Assembly (NCBI GenBank): GCA_947496175.1
Contig: CANMBU010000001.1
Coordinates: 62,001-126,000 of the forward strand
From: an uncultured Roseovarius sp.
GTDB lineage: Bacteria > Pseudomonadota > Alphaproteobacteria > Rhodobacterales > Rhodobacteraceae
Reading direction: 5' to 3'
Length of the DNA stretch: 64,000 bases
The notes under the pieces are model-generated. The model ran no database searches. It worked only from the letters and a program-made list of their open reading frames with translations, and was not told where the DNA came from. Below, piece after piece: positions 33,623 to 42,216 of the stretch. The position numbers and the translations under genes are program-made. Numbering within the stretch: the stretch's first letter is position 1; each line of letters starts with the position of its first letter.

Positions 33623-33891
33623 TCGCCGGTCTGCGCCTCAAGCTTTTCGATGGACGTCGTGACAAACTGGCTGGCCTCTACCCGCGCCACTGCCTCTTGC
33701 AGGGCTTTAGCATTGGCCGGGCTGGCCAAGAGATAGGCCGTTTCGTCCATCGCCTCATAGTCTTCGAGCGAGATCATGACGACGGGCTTGCCTTGGGCGC
33801 GCGTCACAACAATCGGCTCATGATCCTCATTCACCCGATCCATCATGGCCGAGAGGTTCTTGCGCAGGTCGGTGGAGGTTGTGTGTTTCAT
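33619..33891 (-). CDS. yefM: Antitoxin, YefM/Phd family
   Basis: A 90-residue antitoxin of the Phd/YefM fold; the N-terminal DNA-binding part (TTSTDLRKNLSAMMDRVNEDHEPIVVTR) matches and the C-terminus is the toxin-binding arm. I start it at the ATG at 33891, because the 26 codons added by the track run through the promoter. A sigma-70-like promoter lies so close that the message would begin at or beside this ATG, with no ribosome-binding site. It neutralises YoeB and should repress its own operon. Confidence 0.92.
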   Translation of the reverse strand: MKHTTSTDLRKNLSAMMDRVNEDHEPIVVTRAQGKPVVMISLEDYEAMDETAYLLASPANAKALQEAVARVEASQFVTTSIEKLEAQTGE

Positions 33892-33897
33892 GAGGGA

Positions 33898-33926
33898 TAT
33901 GTACGTGTTTGCGTACGTAAATTCAA
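33898..33926 (-). promoter_or_regulatory. yefM-yoeB promoter with overlapping GTACGT operator
   Basis: Read on the minus strand: -35 TTGAAT (33926-33921), 17-base spacer, -10 TACATA (33903-33898), then six bases to the ATG, implying a leaderless transcript. Two GTACGT copies (plus-strand 33901-33906 and 33912-33917), 11 bases or one helical turn apart, overlap the spacer and -10. They are a likely YefM-YoeB autorepression site. Confidence 0.65.
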
Positions 33927-33931
33927 GCGCT

Positions 33932-33960
33932 CCAAAAGAAAACGGCGCCCGAAGGCGCCG
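33932..33960 (-). terminator. Rho-independent terminator of rpoD
   Basis: On the minus strand: CGGCGCC, UUCG loop, GGCGCCG, then TTTTCTTTT. A 7-bp GC stem with the very stable UUCG tetraloop and a T tract, six bases after the rpoD stop. It ends just before the yefM promoter's -35 box. Confidence 0.9.
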
Positions 33961-33965
33961 ATTGA

Positions 33966-35951
33966 TCACTGATCCAGGAACGACCTCAACTTCCTTGACC
34001 GGCTCGGATGTTTCAGCTTGCGCAGCGCCTTCGCCTCAATCTGGCGGATACGTTCGCGCGTCACGCTGAATTGCTGGCCCACCTCTTCCAAAGTGTGGTC
34101 GGTGTTCATGCCGATGCCAAAGCGCATGCGCAGCACGCGTTCTTCGCGGGGTGTGAGTGAGCTGAGCACCCGGGTTGTGGTTTCCTTCAGGTTGTCCTGA
34201 ATGGCGCTGTCGAGAGGCAGGATAACATTCTTGTCCTCAATGAAATCCCCAAGCTGGCTGTCTTCCTCGTCGCCAATCGGCGTCTCAAGAGAAATCGGCT
34301 CCTTGGCAATTTTCATCACCTTGCGGACCTTCTCAAGCGGCATTTGCAGCTTTTCTGCCAGTTCTTCCGGCGTCGGCTCACGGCCGATCTCGTGCAACAT
34401 CTGGCGGCCCGTGCGTACCAGTTTGTTGATCGTCTCGATCATGTGAACCGGAATACGGATCGTGCGGGCCTGATCGGCAATCGACCGGGTGATCGCCTGG
34501 CGGATCCACCATGTGGCATAGGTCGAGAATTTGTAGCCGCGGCGGTACTCAAACTTGTCCACGGCCTTCATCAGGCCAATGTTGCCTTCCTGAATAAGAT
34601 CAAGGAATTGCAGGCCACGGTTCGTGTACTTTTTGGCAATCGAAATCACCAGACGCAGGTTGGCCTCGACCATTTCCTTCTTGGCCTGACGCGCCTCTTT
34701 CTCGCCCTTCTGCACCTGATTCACGATGCGGCGGAACTCAGGAATGTCCAGGCCTACATACTGACCCACCTGGGCCATATCACCGCGCAGTTCTTCCACT
34801 TTCTCAGGGCTGCGCTCCATAAACATCTTCCAGCCGCGCCCATCCTTCTTGGCCATATCTTCCAGCCAGTTTGGATCAAGCTCACGCCCACGGTATTCCT
34901 CGATGAATTCCTTGCGGTTGATACGCGCCTGATCGGCGAGTTTCACCATGGCGCTGTCAATGGCCATGATCCGGCGGTTGATGCCATAGAGCTGGTCAAT
35001 CAAAGCTTCGATACGATTGTTGTGCAAGTGAAGCTCATTCACCAACTCGACAATCTCAGCGCGCAGCTTTTGATAGGTCTTTTCCTGTTTATCCGAGAAA
35101 GATCCATCTTCGTTCAGTGTCGCCGAAATCCGGCTGTCCTGCATCTCGGAGAGCTTCTCGTAATCCGCCGCGATGCGATCCAGCGTTTCAAGCACACGCG
35201 GCTTGAGCGCGGCCTCCATCGCGGCCAGGCTCATATTGGCCTGTTCGTCATCATCATCATCGTCGTCATTGGCAATCGGATTGCCATCAGCGTCCAGTTC
35301 CGGCTCAGAGCTGGCTTCAGGCTTGGCCGCAGGCGCGCTTGTCATATTGGCGGCTTCCACCACCGGTTCGCCCTCTTCGTCGCCCATCTGGTTGCCGAAG
35401 GTGGTCTCAAGATCGATCACATCGCGCAGCAGGATGTCTTCGCCCAAAAGTTCGTCACGCCAGATTGTAATTGCCTGGAATGTCAGGGGGCTTTCGCAGA
35501 GGCCCGCAATCATCGTGTTGCGGCCCGCCTCGATGCGTTTGGCAATGGCAATCTCGCCTTCGCGACTCAAAAGCTCGACTGACCCCATCTCGCGCAGGTA
35601 CATGCGCACCGGGTCGTCCGTGCGGTCGAGCTTTTCTTCCTTGCCCGAGCCAAGCGTGATCTCGCCCTTGCGGCCAATCTCGGCCACGGCGGTGGATTTG
35701 GCCTCTTCTTCTTCGGCCTCTTCTTCCTCGATGATGTTGATACCCATCTCGCTGAGCATCGACATGACGTCTTCGATTTGCTCAGAAGACACCTGATCCG
35801 GCGGCAAAACCTTGTTCAGCTGGTCATAGGTGATAAAGCCGCGCTCACGCGCCTCGGCGATCATTTTCTTGACCGCAGTCTGGCTCATATCAAGAGAGAT
35901 TTCCGAGTCCTGGTCTTCAGGCTTCGAGTCGTCATTATCTTTGGCGGCCAT
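33966..35951 (-). CDS. rpoD: RNA polymerase primary sigma factor (sigma-70)
   Basis: A 661-residue housekeeping sigma factor. Region 1.1 is near the N-terminus ([23 protein letters not shown]). An acidic non-conserved linker with a run of Asp follows at about 220-235. Region 2 ([27 protein letters not shown]) binds core and melts the -10 box. Regions 3 and 4 follow, with the -35 recognition helix in [22 protein letters not shown] at the C-terminus. It is downstream of dnaG on the same strand, as in the bacterial macromolecular-synthesis operon. Two dyads occupy the dnaG-rpoD gap. Confidence 0.98.
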   Translation of the reverse strand: MAAKDNDDSKPEDQDSEISLDMSQTAVKKMIAEARERGFITYDQLNKVLPPDQVSSEQIEDVMSMLSEMGINIIEEEEAEEEEAKSTAVAEIGRKGEITLGSGKEEKLDRTDDPVRMYLREMGSVELLSREGEIAIAKRIEAGRNTMIAGLCESPLTFQAITIWRDELLGEDILLRDVIDLETTFGNQMGDEEGEPVVEAANMTSAPAAKPEASSEPELDADGNPIANDDDDDDDEQANMSLAAMEAALKPRVLETLDRIAADYEKLSEMQDSRISATLNEDGSFSDKQEKTYQKLRAEIVELVNELHLHNNRIEALIDQLYGINRRIMAIDSAMVKLADQARINRKEFIEEYRGRELDPNWLEDMAKKDGRGWKMFMERSPEKVEELRGDMAQVGQYVGLDIPEFRRIVNQVQKGEKEARQAKKEMVEANLRLVISIAKKYTNRGLQFLDLIQEGNIGLMKAVDKFEYRRGYKFSTYATWWIRQAITRSIADQARTIRIPVHMIETINKLVRTGRQMLHEIGREPTPEELAEKLQMPLEKVRKVMKIAKEPISLETPIGDEEDSQLGDFIEDKNVILPLDSAIQDNLKETTTRVLSSLTPREERVLRMRFGIGMNTDHTLEEVGQQFSVTRERIRQIEAKALRKLKHPSRSRKLRSFLDQ

Positions 35952-35981
35952 TCAGCTCTCCTGCATCCCGTTGCGCAAGGG

Positions 35982-36025
35982 TGATTCGCATAATCCGAAT
36001 CAATAGTGCGAATGAGTGATTCGCA
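35982..36025. promoter_or_regulatory. Twin GATTCG/CGAATC dyads upstream of rpoD
   Basis: Two inverted repeats: TGATTCG-N7-CGAATCA (35982-36002) and TGCGAAT-N5-ATTCGCA (36007-36025), centres about 24 bp apart. They sit 31-74 bases upstream of the rpoD start and 41 bases after dnaG ends. They share a core, which suggests one dimeric regulator or an RNA hairpin. The right dyad could also slow transcription leaving dnaG, though no T tract follows. Confidence 0.5.
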
Positions 36026-36065
36026 AACAGATATCCCTTATTTTTCGAATAATCCTAGCGAATCG

Positions 36066-38003
36066 TTACCGATCAGACGCTTTTCCAAACCCAATTTGCT
36101 CAAGCAGCGCATCAAATCGTTCCTTTTCCGACCGGCTGATCTGGGCGCCATTGTCGCTCTTGTCATACTCGGTGCGGTCCTCATTCTGGCTTTTCCAAGC
36201 CTTGTTGCGCGCCTCCGCGGCTTCACTCAGACGCCAGGTGACTGCCTCATCCGCCACGCCAGCCAGATCCTGTTCCGCCTCGGAAACCTCGGCCGCAAGC
36301 CCTTGCTCTGTCACGAGCTTGGCAAGGGTTTCGGTCACTGTCATACGCGCAATATCAACATCCCCCGGTCGACGCACGGAGGGCACCAAGGCGACATGGG
36401 GAAGCGTGAGAAGCTTTTCAACCGCCTCTTCGCCTAAATCAGCGGTCAGATGATCAAAAAGTTCCTTAGGCCCATGCGGGTCATAACGAAGCATCACGCT
36501 GCGGATCTGCGTCAGATGCGGTGCTGCACAGCTTAGACCCTCCAGTGCGCTTTCGAACTCCTCGAAAATCGAAGGTGTCCGAATGAGCGTGGCCAGGATC
36601 ACCGCCTCGCGAAGTTCAATTTGGTTTTCCTCGCGAGATGCGGCCAGCAAAGAGGATTTGGTGCTGGCACGTACCGGCTCTTGTTTCTTCCAGCGGCCCG
36701 CGCCCCCACCCTGACGGCGGGGATTGAAGAGCTGCCAGCGCAAATCCTTGATCGCCTGTCCGTAATGGCTTCGGATGGATGGATCGCGAATGAGTTTGAT
36801 CTTTTCGCGCAGCGCCTTGTCGAGGGCGGCCTTGCGTTCGGGGCTGTCGAAGTTCTGCCCTTCGGTCTCGCGCCGCCACAAAAGCTGCACCATCGGAAGC
36901 GCCTGATCGAGCAGCTTTTGCACGGCCCCTGCCCCGTCAGACCGCAAGAGATCATCTGGGTCCTTACCCTCAGGCATGATGGCAAAGCGCAGGCTCTTGC
37001 CCGCCTCTAGGAGCGGCAGCGCAAGGTCAATCACCCGGTGCGCCGCGCGTAGACCGGCCGTATCCCCATCCAGCGCGATGATCGGCTCATCCGCAATCCG
37101 CCAGAGCATGGCGAGCTGATGCTCGGTCACAGCCGTGCCCAGAGGGGCGACGCTGGCGCCAAACCCGGCTTGGGCCAGGGCAATGACATCCATATACCCC
37201 TCAGCCACGACCAAAGGCTGGCCTTTGCCTGCTGCCTCACGCGCAGGTCCGTGGTTGTAAAGCGTGCGGGATTTGTCAAAAAGCTCGGTCTCGGGGCTGT
37301 TGAGATACTTGGCGTTGTCGTTGGGGTCCATCGCGCGGCCACCAAAGGCAATGCACCGCCCCCGAGGATCGCGGATCGGATACATGATCCGCCCCCGGAA
37401 TGTGTCATAGGGCTTGCCCCCCTTCTGGCTTGGCTTGGCCAGACCACAGCCCAGGATCAGGTCATCCTCGATGCCCTTCCCCTTCAGCGCGTCCCAAAGC
37501 CCCTGCCAGGCATCCGGCGCGAAGCCGATCTCAAAGCGCTCATGCGCGGCCTCATCCAGCCCCCGGCCCGCAAGGTAATCCCGCGCCGCGGCCCCTGCGC
37601 CAGCGTTCAGCATCAGCCGGAAGTGACGCACAGCCGCCTCCATGACCTCCGCGAGTTGGGTGCGCCTGTCTGCCTTTTCCTGCGCTTGCGGATCCCGCTC
37701 GGGCATTTGCATGCCCGCCTCTCCGGCCAGAATGCGCACCGCTTCCATGAACTCGACATTCTCGGTTTCGCGTATGAAAGAAATCGCATCACCCTTGGCA
37801 TGACAGCCAAAGCAATAATAATAGCCCTTGCGATCATCGACGTGAAAGCTGGCGGTTTTTTCCTGATGGAAGGGGCACGGTGCCCACATATCGCCCTTGC
37901 CCTGATTGGACTTGCGCGTATCCCACATGACCTTGCGGCCCACGACCTGCACGATCGACGTGCGGGTGCGCAACTCTTCAAGGAATCCGGGTGGCAGGCT
38001 CAT
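36066..38003 (-). CDS. dnaG: DNA primase
   Basis: A 645-residue primase that makes RNA primers for replication. The N-terminal zinc-binding domain has Cys43, His46, Cys64 and Cys67 (CPFH, CFGCH). The central TOPRIM core includes VVAEGYMDVIALAQAG and IIALDGDTAG. The C-terminal helicase-binding domain (about 430-645) contacts DnaB. A segment of low complexity near 400-420 (RRQGGGAGRWKKQ) links the domains. The ATG at 38003 is standard. rpoD follows after 114 bases. Confidence 0.97.
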   Translation of the reverse strand: MSLPPGFLEELRTRTSIVQVVGRKVMWDTRKSNQGKGDMWAPCPFHQEKTASFHVDDRKGYYYCFGCHAKGDAISFIRETENVEFMEAVRILAGEAGMQMPERDPQAQEKADRRTQLAEVMEAAVRHFRLMLNAGAGAAARDYLAGRGLDEAAHERFEIGFAPDAWQGLWDALKGKGIEDDLILGCGLAKPSQKGGKPYDTFRGRIMYPIRDPRGRCIAFGGRAMDPNDNAKYLNSPETELFDKSRTLYNHGPAREAAGKGQPLVVAEGYMDVIALAQAGFGASVAPLGTAVTEHQLAMLWRIADEPIIALDGDTAGLRAAHRVIDLALPLLEAGKSLRFAIMPEGKDPDDLLRSDGAGAVQKLLDQALPMVQLLWRRETEGQNFDSPERKAALDKALREKIKLIRDPSIRSHYGQAIKDLRWQLFNPRRQGGGAGRWKKQEPVRASTKSSLLAASREENQIELREAVILATLIRTPSIFEEFESALEGLSCAAPHLTQIRSVMLRYDPHGPKELFDHLTADLGEEAVEKLLTLPHVALVPSVRRPGDVDIARMTVTETLAKLVTEQGLAAEVSEAEQDLAGVADEAVTWRLSEAAEARNKAWKSQNEDRTEYDKSDNGAQISRSEKERFDALLEQIGFGKASDR

Positions 38004-38058
38004 GGACTATATATGCGGCAAGACTGGCCGCTCGCCAAGGCGCATCCGCAGAGTATTC

Positions 38059-38391
38059 TCAGGGATCGTAGCCCAAACAGCTTTTCTCGTAAGTCGCGCT
38101 GATGCTTTTGTCAGCGCCATCTTCGGCAATGATCTCTGCCTCAAGCGTATACACCCAATCCACCAATGGTCCGACAGTGGGTTGATATTTCTCCGCCACG
38201 GCTGAGTCGCCACTCATGAATCCGTCTTTGACGGCGTTGACATCTGCCCCGCCAGCACGTTCAGCGACAGCCTGCGACACGATACCGGCCGTCACAGCGC
38301 AGGTTTCTTTTTGTTTTTCGTCACTTGCCAATGCAGGGCTTATCGCACCGATAAGCACCCCCACGCCAAGCGCGATTGTGATACGTGGCAT
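38059..38391 (-). CDS. Small secreted hypothetical protein
   Basis: A 110-residue protein with a signal peptide (ITIALGVGVLIGAISPALAS, cut near 23). The mature part contains only two Cys (TCAVTAG, KSCLGYDP), spaced to form a disulfide, so it is probably periplasmic. It is Ala/Glu/Asp-rich. I do not recognise a family. It stands between dnaG and soxG on the same strand, 55 bases upstream of dnaG and 43 bases after soxG. The tight spacing suggests no dedicated promoter, but none was proved. Confidence 0.65.
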   Translation of the reverse strand: MPRITIALGVGVLIGAISPALASDEKQKETCAVTAGIVSQAVAERAGGADVNAVKDGFMSGDSAVAEKYQPTVGPLVDWVYTLEAEIIAEDGADKSISATYEKSCLGYDP

Positions 38392-38434
38392 ATTACTGGT
38401 CCCTCACGCCTCATTTTTTGCGACTTTGGCAGGC

Positions 38435-38983
38435 TCAGCCACGCGCCGCAACCCCTTCCATGGCGTCAGTGATCTCATGCAGCGCTGTGCGGGCAAAGGC
38501 CCGGAAGATCATCAGCTGGAACTCGGTCTCAGACATCCGGGTGAGCGAGCTCATCATATGCGCCACTTCCGTGCGGGCCGTGCTGTTGATCGGGAATTGC
38601 TTCAGTCGCGTGTCGATCGGGCAAAGCCGCGCCAGCGCCGCTTCGATTCCGTCGCCGCGCAGCGAAAGCACCGCCCAGGCATCCGACTGATCCGTCAACG
38701 CGGCCTCCCTGGCCAGTGCCGGGTCCGGTACCACCCCGATCAAAAGCGCCATGTCGCGTCCAAACCATAGGCAGCTCGCCTCTTTGCCCGGCAAAAACAT
38801 GTTTGGCTTGGGAAAGGTGATCCCATGTGCCTTTTTCAACAAATCGGACACCGCTTTCTGTCGCCCCGGATAAGGCGCAATCGAGGTAACTGGCCTAAGG
38901 TCGCCCACCTCTTGCACCACCATCGTGCCCACCTCGACGGGCGTCGCGCCCTGCAAGGGCGTAGTCGGCTCAAGCTTAACCAC
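38435..38983 (-). CDS. soxG: Sarcosine oxidase, gamma subunit
   Basis: A 182-residue gamma subunit of heterotetrameric sarcosine oxidase. The C-terminal half (ALARLCPIDTRLKQFPINSTARTEVAHMMSSLTRM) is the recognisable part; gamma is divergent across the family. I start it at the GTG at 38983, with GGAGG eight bases upstream, which overlaps the soxA stop by 8 bases; the track's start is 38 codons inside soxA. Gamma stabilises the complex and has a GcvT-like domain. It is last in the soxBDAG operon. Confidence 0.85.
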   Translation of the reverse strand: MVKLEPTTPLQGATPVEVGTMVVQEVGDLRPVTSIAPYPGRQKAVSDLLKKAHGITFPKPNMFLPGKEASCLWFGRDMALLIGVVPDPALAREAALTDQSDAWAVLSLRGDGIEAALARLCPIDTRLKQFPINSTARTEVAHMMSSLTRMSETEFQLMIFRAFARTALHEITDAMEGVAARG

Positions 38984-41906
38984 GCATCCGCCCTCCTTTG
39001 GCATCGAACTGCACCGGGTCCACCACCTCGCAGAGCGTCGAGATGCCGTTGAGATGCTCGACCATGCGCACCTGCTCCCCAAGCCGTGCGCGACCATTTT
39101 TCAAAAAACCCAGCCCAATCATATGCCCAAGCTCCGGGGAAAACCCAACTGAGGTGATGTAGCCCTGATCGTTTTCGCTCTGCGCCTCGGCATCGGGATT
39201 AAAAAGATGCGCTCCGGAAATGAGTTGCTTGACCGTGCCAATGGGCTTCAGCCCGACCATCTGCTCACGCGCCTCATCCACCAATCCGGGACGGGCGGCC
39301 ATCGTTTTGCCGATGAAATCCTTCTTGCGGCTCATCATCCCCTGCATGCCGATATCTAACGCGGTCACGCGGCCATGAATCTCGGCGTGCGTAATGAACC
39401 CTTTTTCAATGCGCATGACATTGAGGGCTTCCATCCCGTATGGACCTCCCTCCAGCGCCTCGGCGCGGGAAAGAAGCGCATCAAAGAGCGCCGCCCCGTA
39501 GCGCGCGGGCACGGCCAGTTCATACGCCAGCTCGCCGGAAAACGAGATACGGAAGAGCCGCGCAGGTACATCGCCGATTGAGACATGTCCGCAGGCCATA
39601 AAGGGCCAGGTGGTATCATCGAGCTTCTGCCCCAGCATGTCTTCCAGCAATGTACGTGATTTGGGTCCCGCCACGGCGAACTGCGCCCATTGCTCCGAGA
39701 CCGAGACAAAGCGCACCGCCATTTTGGCGCAAAACGCCTGTTGCACGAAGTCGAGATGTCGCATCACCTGTCCGGCCGCGGCCGTGGTGGTTGTGACGAG
39801 AAAATGATCTGGCCCAAGCCGCGCGCAGGTGCCGTCATCCATGACATGCCCGTCTTCGCGCAGCATCAGGCCATATTTCACCCGGCCCTCTTTCAAAGTT
39901 GACATCATGCCCGTGTAGACAAAATCGAGGAAAGCTCCGGCATCCGGCCCCTGCACGTCAATCTTGCCCAAGGTCGAGACATCGCAAACACCGACCGCGT
40001 CGCGGACCATTCGCACCTCGCGGTCACAAGACTGCCGCCAATGCGTTTCACCAACCTGCGGGAAATAGCTTGGCCGATACCACAACCCGGCTTCAATCAT
40101 CGGCGCGCCCAAGGCGATGGTGCGGTCATGCGAGGTGGTGAACCGCTCGGGCGCAAAACCTTTGCCCTGCCCACCCGCGCCCAACGCCGCGATGGGCACC
40201 GGGATGAAGGGCGGACGATAAGTCGTTGTGCCTGTTTCAGGAATCCCCTGCCCCGTGGAATCCGCCAGAACAGCCAGCGCCGCGATGTTGGAGTTCTTGC
40301 CCTGATCCGGTGCCATACCCTGCGTGGTGTAGCGTTTCATATGCTCGACGGACCGGAAGTTCTCGGTCGCGGCCTGTGTCACGTCCTTGACGGTCACGTC
40401 ATTCTGAAAATCCAGCCACGCGCGCCCCTTGCCCGGCACAGACCACAGCGGTGTGATTTCGTAGCTGCCATCCTCAGCCTTGGGCAGGCTCACCTTCGCA
40501 CGCTTGATCCCAAGATCATCAAGTACAGCCTGCGCCGCCTCAACCCCGCTTTGCAGACAGCCCGCAGTCGAGAAAACACCTTTCGCGGCACCTGCCACGG
40601 TCATGCCAGGAATGGTGCCGTCTGCTGGGACAAAGGCCACGATGCGCTCGTCCCAAACCGGACGCCCGCCCATGTGACAACTGAGATGCAGGGAGGGGTT
40701 CCATCCACCTGACATCGCGAGACAATCCGCCTGGATTTTCTCAACATCGCCATCTTGCTTGATGGTGATGGCCTCCAGCGCACGACGGCCTTCGGTATTG
40801 CTCACCTGCGCGCCCGGATAAAACGGGATGCCCAGGGTGCACTCCGCCTCAGGACGCACGTCGATTAGGGCCGCGACATGAACGCCCGCCGCCTGCAAAT
40901 CCGCCACAGTCCGGTGGCCCGCATCAGAATTGGCAAAGACCGCCACCCGCTGACCCGGGCAAACCCGCCAGCGATTGACATAGGCGCGCAAGGCCCCCGC
41001 CATCATGATACCGGGCCGATCGTTGTTCTGAAACGCGATGGGGCGTTCAAGCGCGCCTGCTGCCAAAATGCTGCGTCTGGCCACGATCCGCCAAAACGTC
41101 GCCTTTGGCGCTCCGGATCGCGCGGCCACCTCAGGGGCCATGCGTTCCAGCGCGCCATAGGTGCCCTGATCATAAGCCCCGACCACGGCGGTGCGCGTCA
41201 TCGCGCGCACATTAGGCATCTCGCATAAACGCTTGAAAATCTTTTGCACCCAGGCGCTTCCAGATTGATCTTCAACCTCTTCACGTTCGGCATTCAGACG
41301 CCCGCCGACGCGCGTATCTTCCTCAGCGAGGATCACATCCGCCCCTGCCTCTGCCGCGCTCAACGCCGCCATAAGCCCCGCAGGTCCCGCCCCGACGACC
41401 AGAAGGTCGCAGAACGTATAGGCCTTGTCATACTTCTGCCGTGCAGCCTCTGGACTGAGCGCGCCCAGCCCCGCCGCGCGACGGATTACCGGCTCATAGA
41501 TCCTTTCCCAGAAGGCCTTGGGCCACATGAAGGTTTTGTAATAGAACCCTGCGCCCAGAAAGGGCGCAAAGAGGTCGTTGACCGACATCACATCGAAATC
41601 AACGTTGGGCCAGCAATTCTGGCTATATGCCTCTAGACCTTCAGCCAGTTCCACCATCGTGGCGCGCGCATTCGGCTCCTGGCCCGGACCATGCCCCAGA
41701 GTGACCAGCGCATTGGGTTCTTCACTCCCCGCGCTAAATACACCACGCGGTCGATGGTACTTAAAAGAGCGCCCCACAACCTTGATATCATTGGCCAAAA
41801 GCGCAGAGGCCAGCGTGTCTCCGGAAAACCCGAGATACCGTCGCCCATCATAGGAGAAACCGATCCGCCGGCTGCGGTCAAGCAAGCCCTGTCCCTCCAG
41901 CCTCAT
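38976..41906 (-). CDS. soxA: Sarcosine oxidase, alpha subunit
   Basis: A 976-residue alpha subunit. The N-terminal domain holds the cofactor-binding region (GRSFKYHRPRGVFSAGSEEP), the middle is a pyridine-nucleotide oxidoreductase module (VVGAGPAGLMAALSAAEAG), and the C-terminal third is a GcvT-like folate domain (CDVSTLGKIDVQGPDAGAFLD). The complex oxidises sarcosine to glycine, passing the one-carbon unit to tetrahydrofolate as 5,10-methylene-THF and making peroxide. Its ATG overlaps the soxD stop (ATGA) and its stop overlaps soxG. Length and domain order are typical. Confidence 0.97.
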   Translation of the reverse strand: MRLEGQGLLDRSRRIGFSYDGRRYLGFSGDTLASALLANDIKVVGRSFKYHRPRGVFSAGSEEPNALVTLGHGPGQEPNARATMVELAEGLEAYSQNCWPNVDFDVMSVNDLFAPFLGAGFYYKTFMWPKAFWERIYEPVIRRAAGLGALSPEAARQKYDKAYTFCDLLVVGAGPAGLMAALSAAEAGADVILAEEDTRVGGRLNAEREEVEDQSGSAWVQKIFKRLCEMPNVRAMTRTAVVGAYDQGTYGALERMAPEVAARSGAPKATFWRIVARRSILAAGALERPIAFQNNDRPGIMMAGALRAYVNRWRVCPGQRVAVFANSDAGHRTVADLQAAGVHVAALIDVRPEAECTLGIPFYPGAQVSNTEGRRALEAITIKQDGDVEKIQADCLAMSGGWNPSLHLSCHMGGRPVWDERIVAFVPADGTIPGMTVAGAAKGVFSTAGCLQSGVEAAQAVLDDLGIKRAKVSLPKAEDGSYEITPLWSVPGKGRAWLDFQNDVTVKDVTQAATENFRSVEHMKRYTTQGMAPDQGKNSNIAALAVLADSTGQGIPETGTTTYRPPFIPVPIAALGAGGQGKGFAPERFTTSHDRTIALGAPMIEAGLWYRPSYFPQVGETHWRQSCDREVRMVRDAVGVCDVSTLGKIDVQGPDAGAFLDFVYTGMMSTLKEGRVKYGLMLREDGHVMDDGTCARLGPDHFLVTTTTAAAGQVMRHLDFVQQAFCAKMAVRFVSVSEQWAQFAVAGPKSRTLLEDMLGQKLDDTTWPFMACGHVSIGDVPARLFRISFSGELAYELAVPARYGAALFDALLSRAEALEGGPYGMEALNVMRIEKGFITHAEIHGRVTALDIGMQGMMSRKKDFIGKTMAARPGLVDEAREQMVGLKPIGTVKQLISGAHLFNPDAEAQSENDQGYITSVGFSPELGHMIGLGFLKNGRARLGEQVRMVEHLNGISTLCEVVDPVQFDAKGGRMRG

Positions 41907-42166
41907 GACGCCGCCTCTTCTGCCAGCTTGGTAGCAATCACCTCATGCGTAGCGGTGTTGCGCGTGACCACGACCCAGGCGCCACAACCCATCTCGTGAT
42001 ACCAAAGATCCTGCATCTCGCCGCAGGTGTTGTCGCGGTTGTGTAGGTAATCGTCCCAAGCGTCAGATCCGGCATCCTCGGTCGGACGGTCCAGCGCCAT
42101 CGCATGACCAGAGTAATAGAACTCTCGCCGGTCGCGTTCGCCGCAGATAGGGCATGTGATCCTCAT
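41903..42166 (-). CDS. soxD: Sarcosine oxidase, delta subunit
   Basis: An 87-residue delta subunit. The zinc-binding residues Cys5, Cys8, His57 and Cys61 (CPICGERDRREF; YHEMGC) match the fold of this small structural subunit. The ATG at 42166 is preceded by purine-rich AGGTAGGGGG; the track starts 15 codons earlier. It comes between soxB and soxA, the standard gene order BDAG. Confidence 0.95.
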   Translation of the reverse strand: MRITCPICGERDRREFYYSGHAMALDRPTEDAGSDAWDDYLHNRDNTCGEMQDLWYHEMGCGAWVVVTRNTATHEVIATKLAEEAAS

Positions 42167-42216
42167 CTCACAACCCCCTACCTCTTCTGGGAAAAGCACT
42201 CGAACATACAAACGCT

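Noticed and set aside
33368-33891. Part of a larger phage-defence island
   Set aside because: The yefM-yoeB pair stands alone between yjbQ and rpoD; no restriction, CBASS, retron or helicase-nuclease gene is next to it.
34344-35582. A 412-codon plus-strand ORF opposite rpoD
   Set aside because: It lies wholly within rpoD in antisense, has no recognisable domain and no ribosome-binding site. Long antisense ORFs are expected in GC-rich genes.
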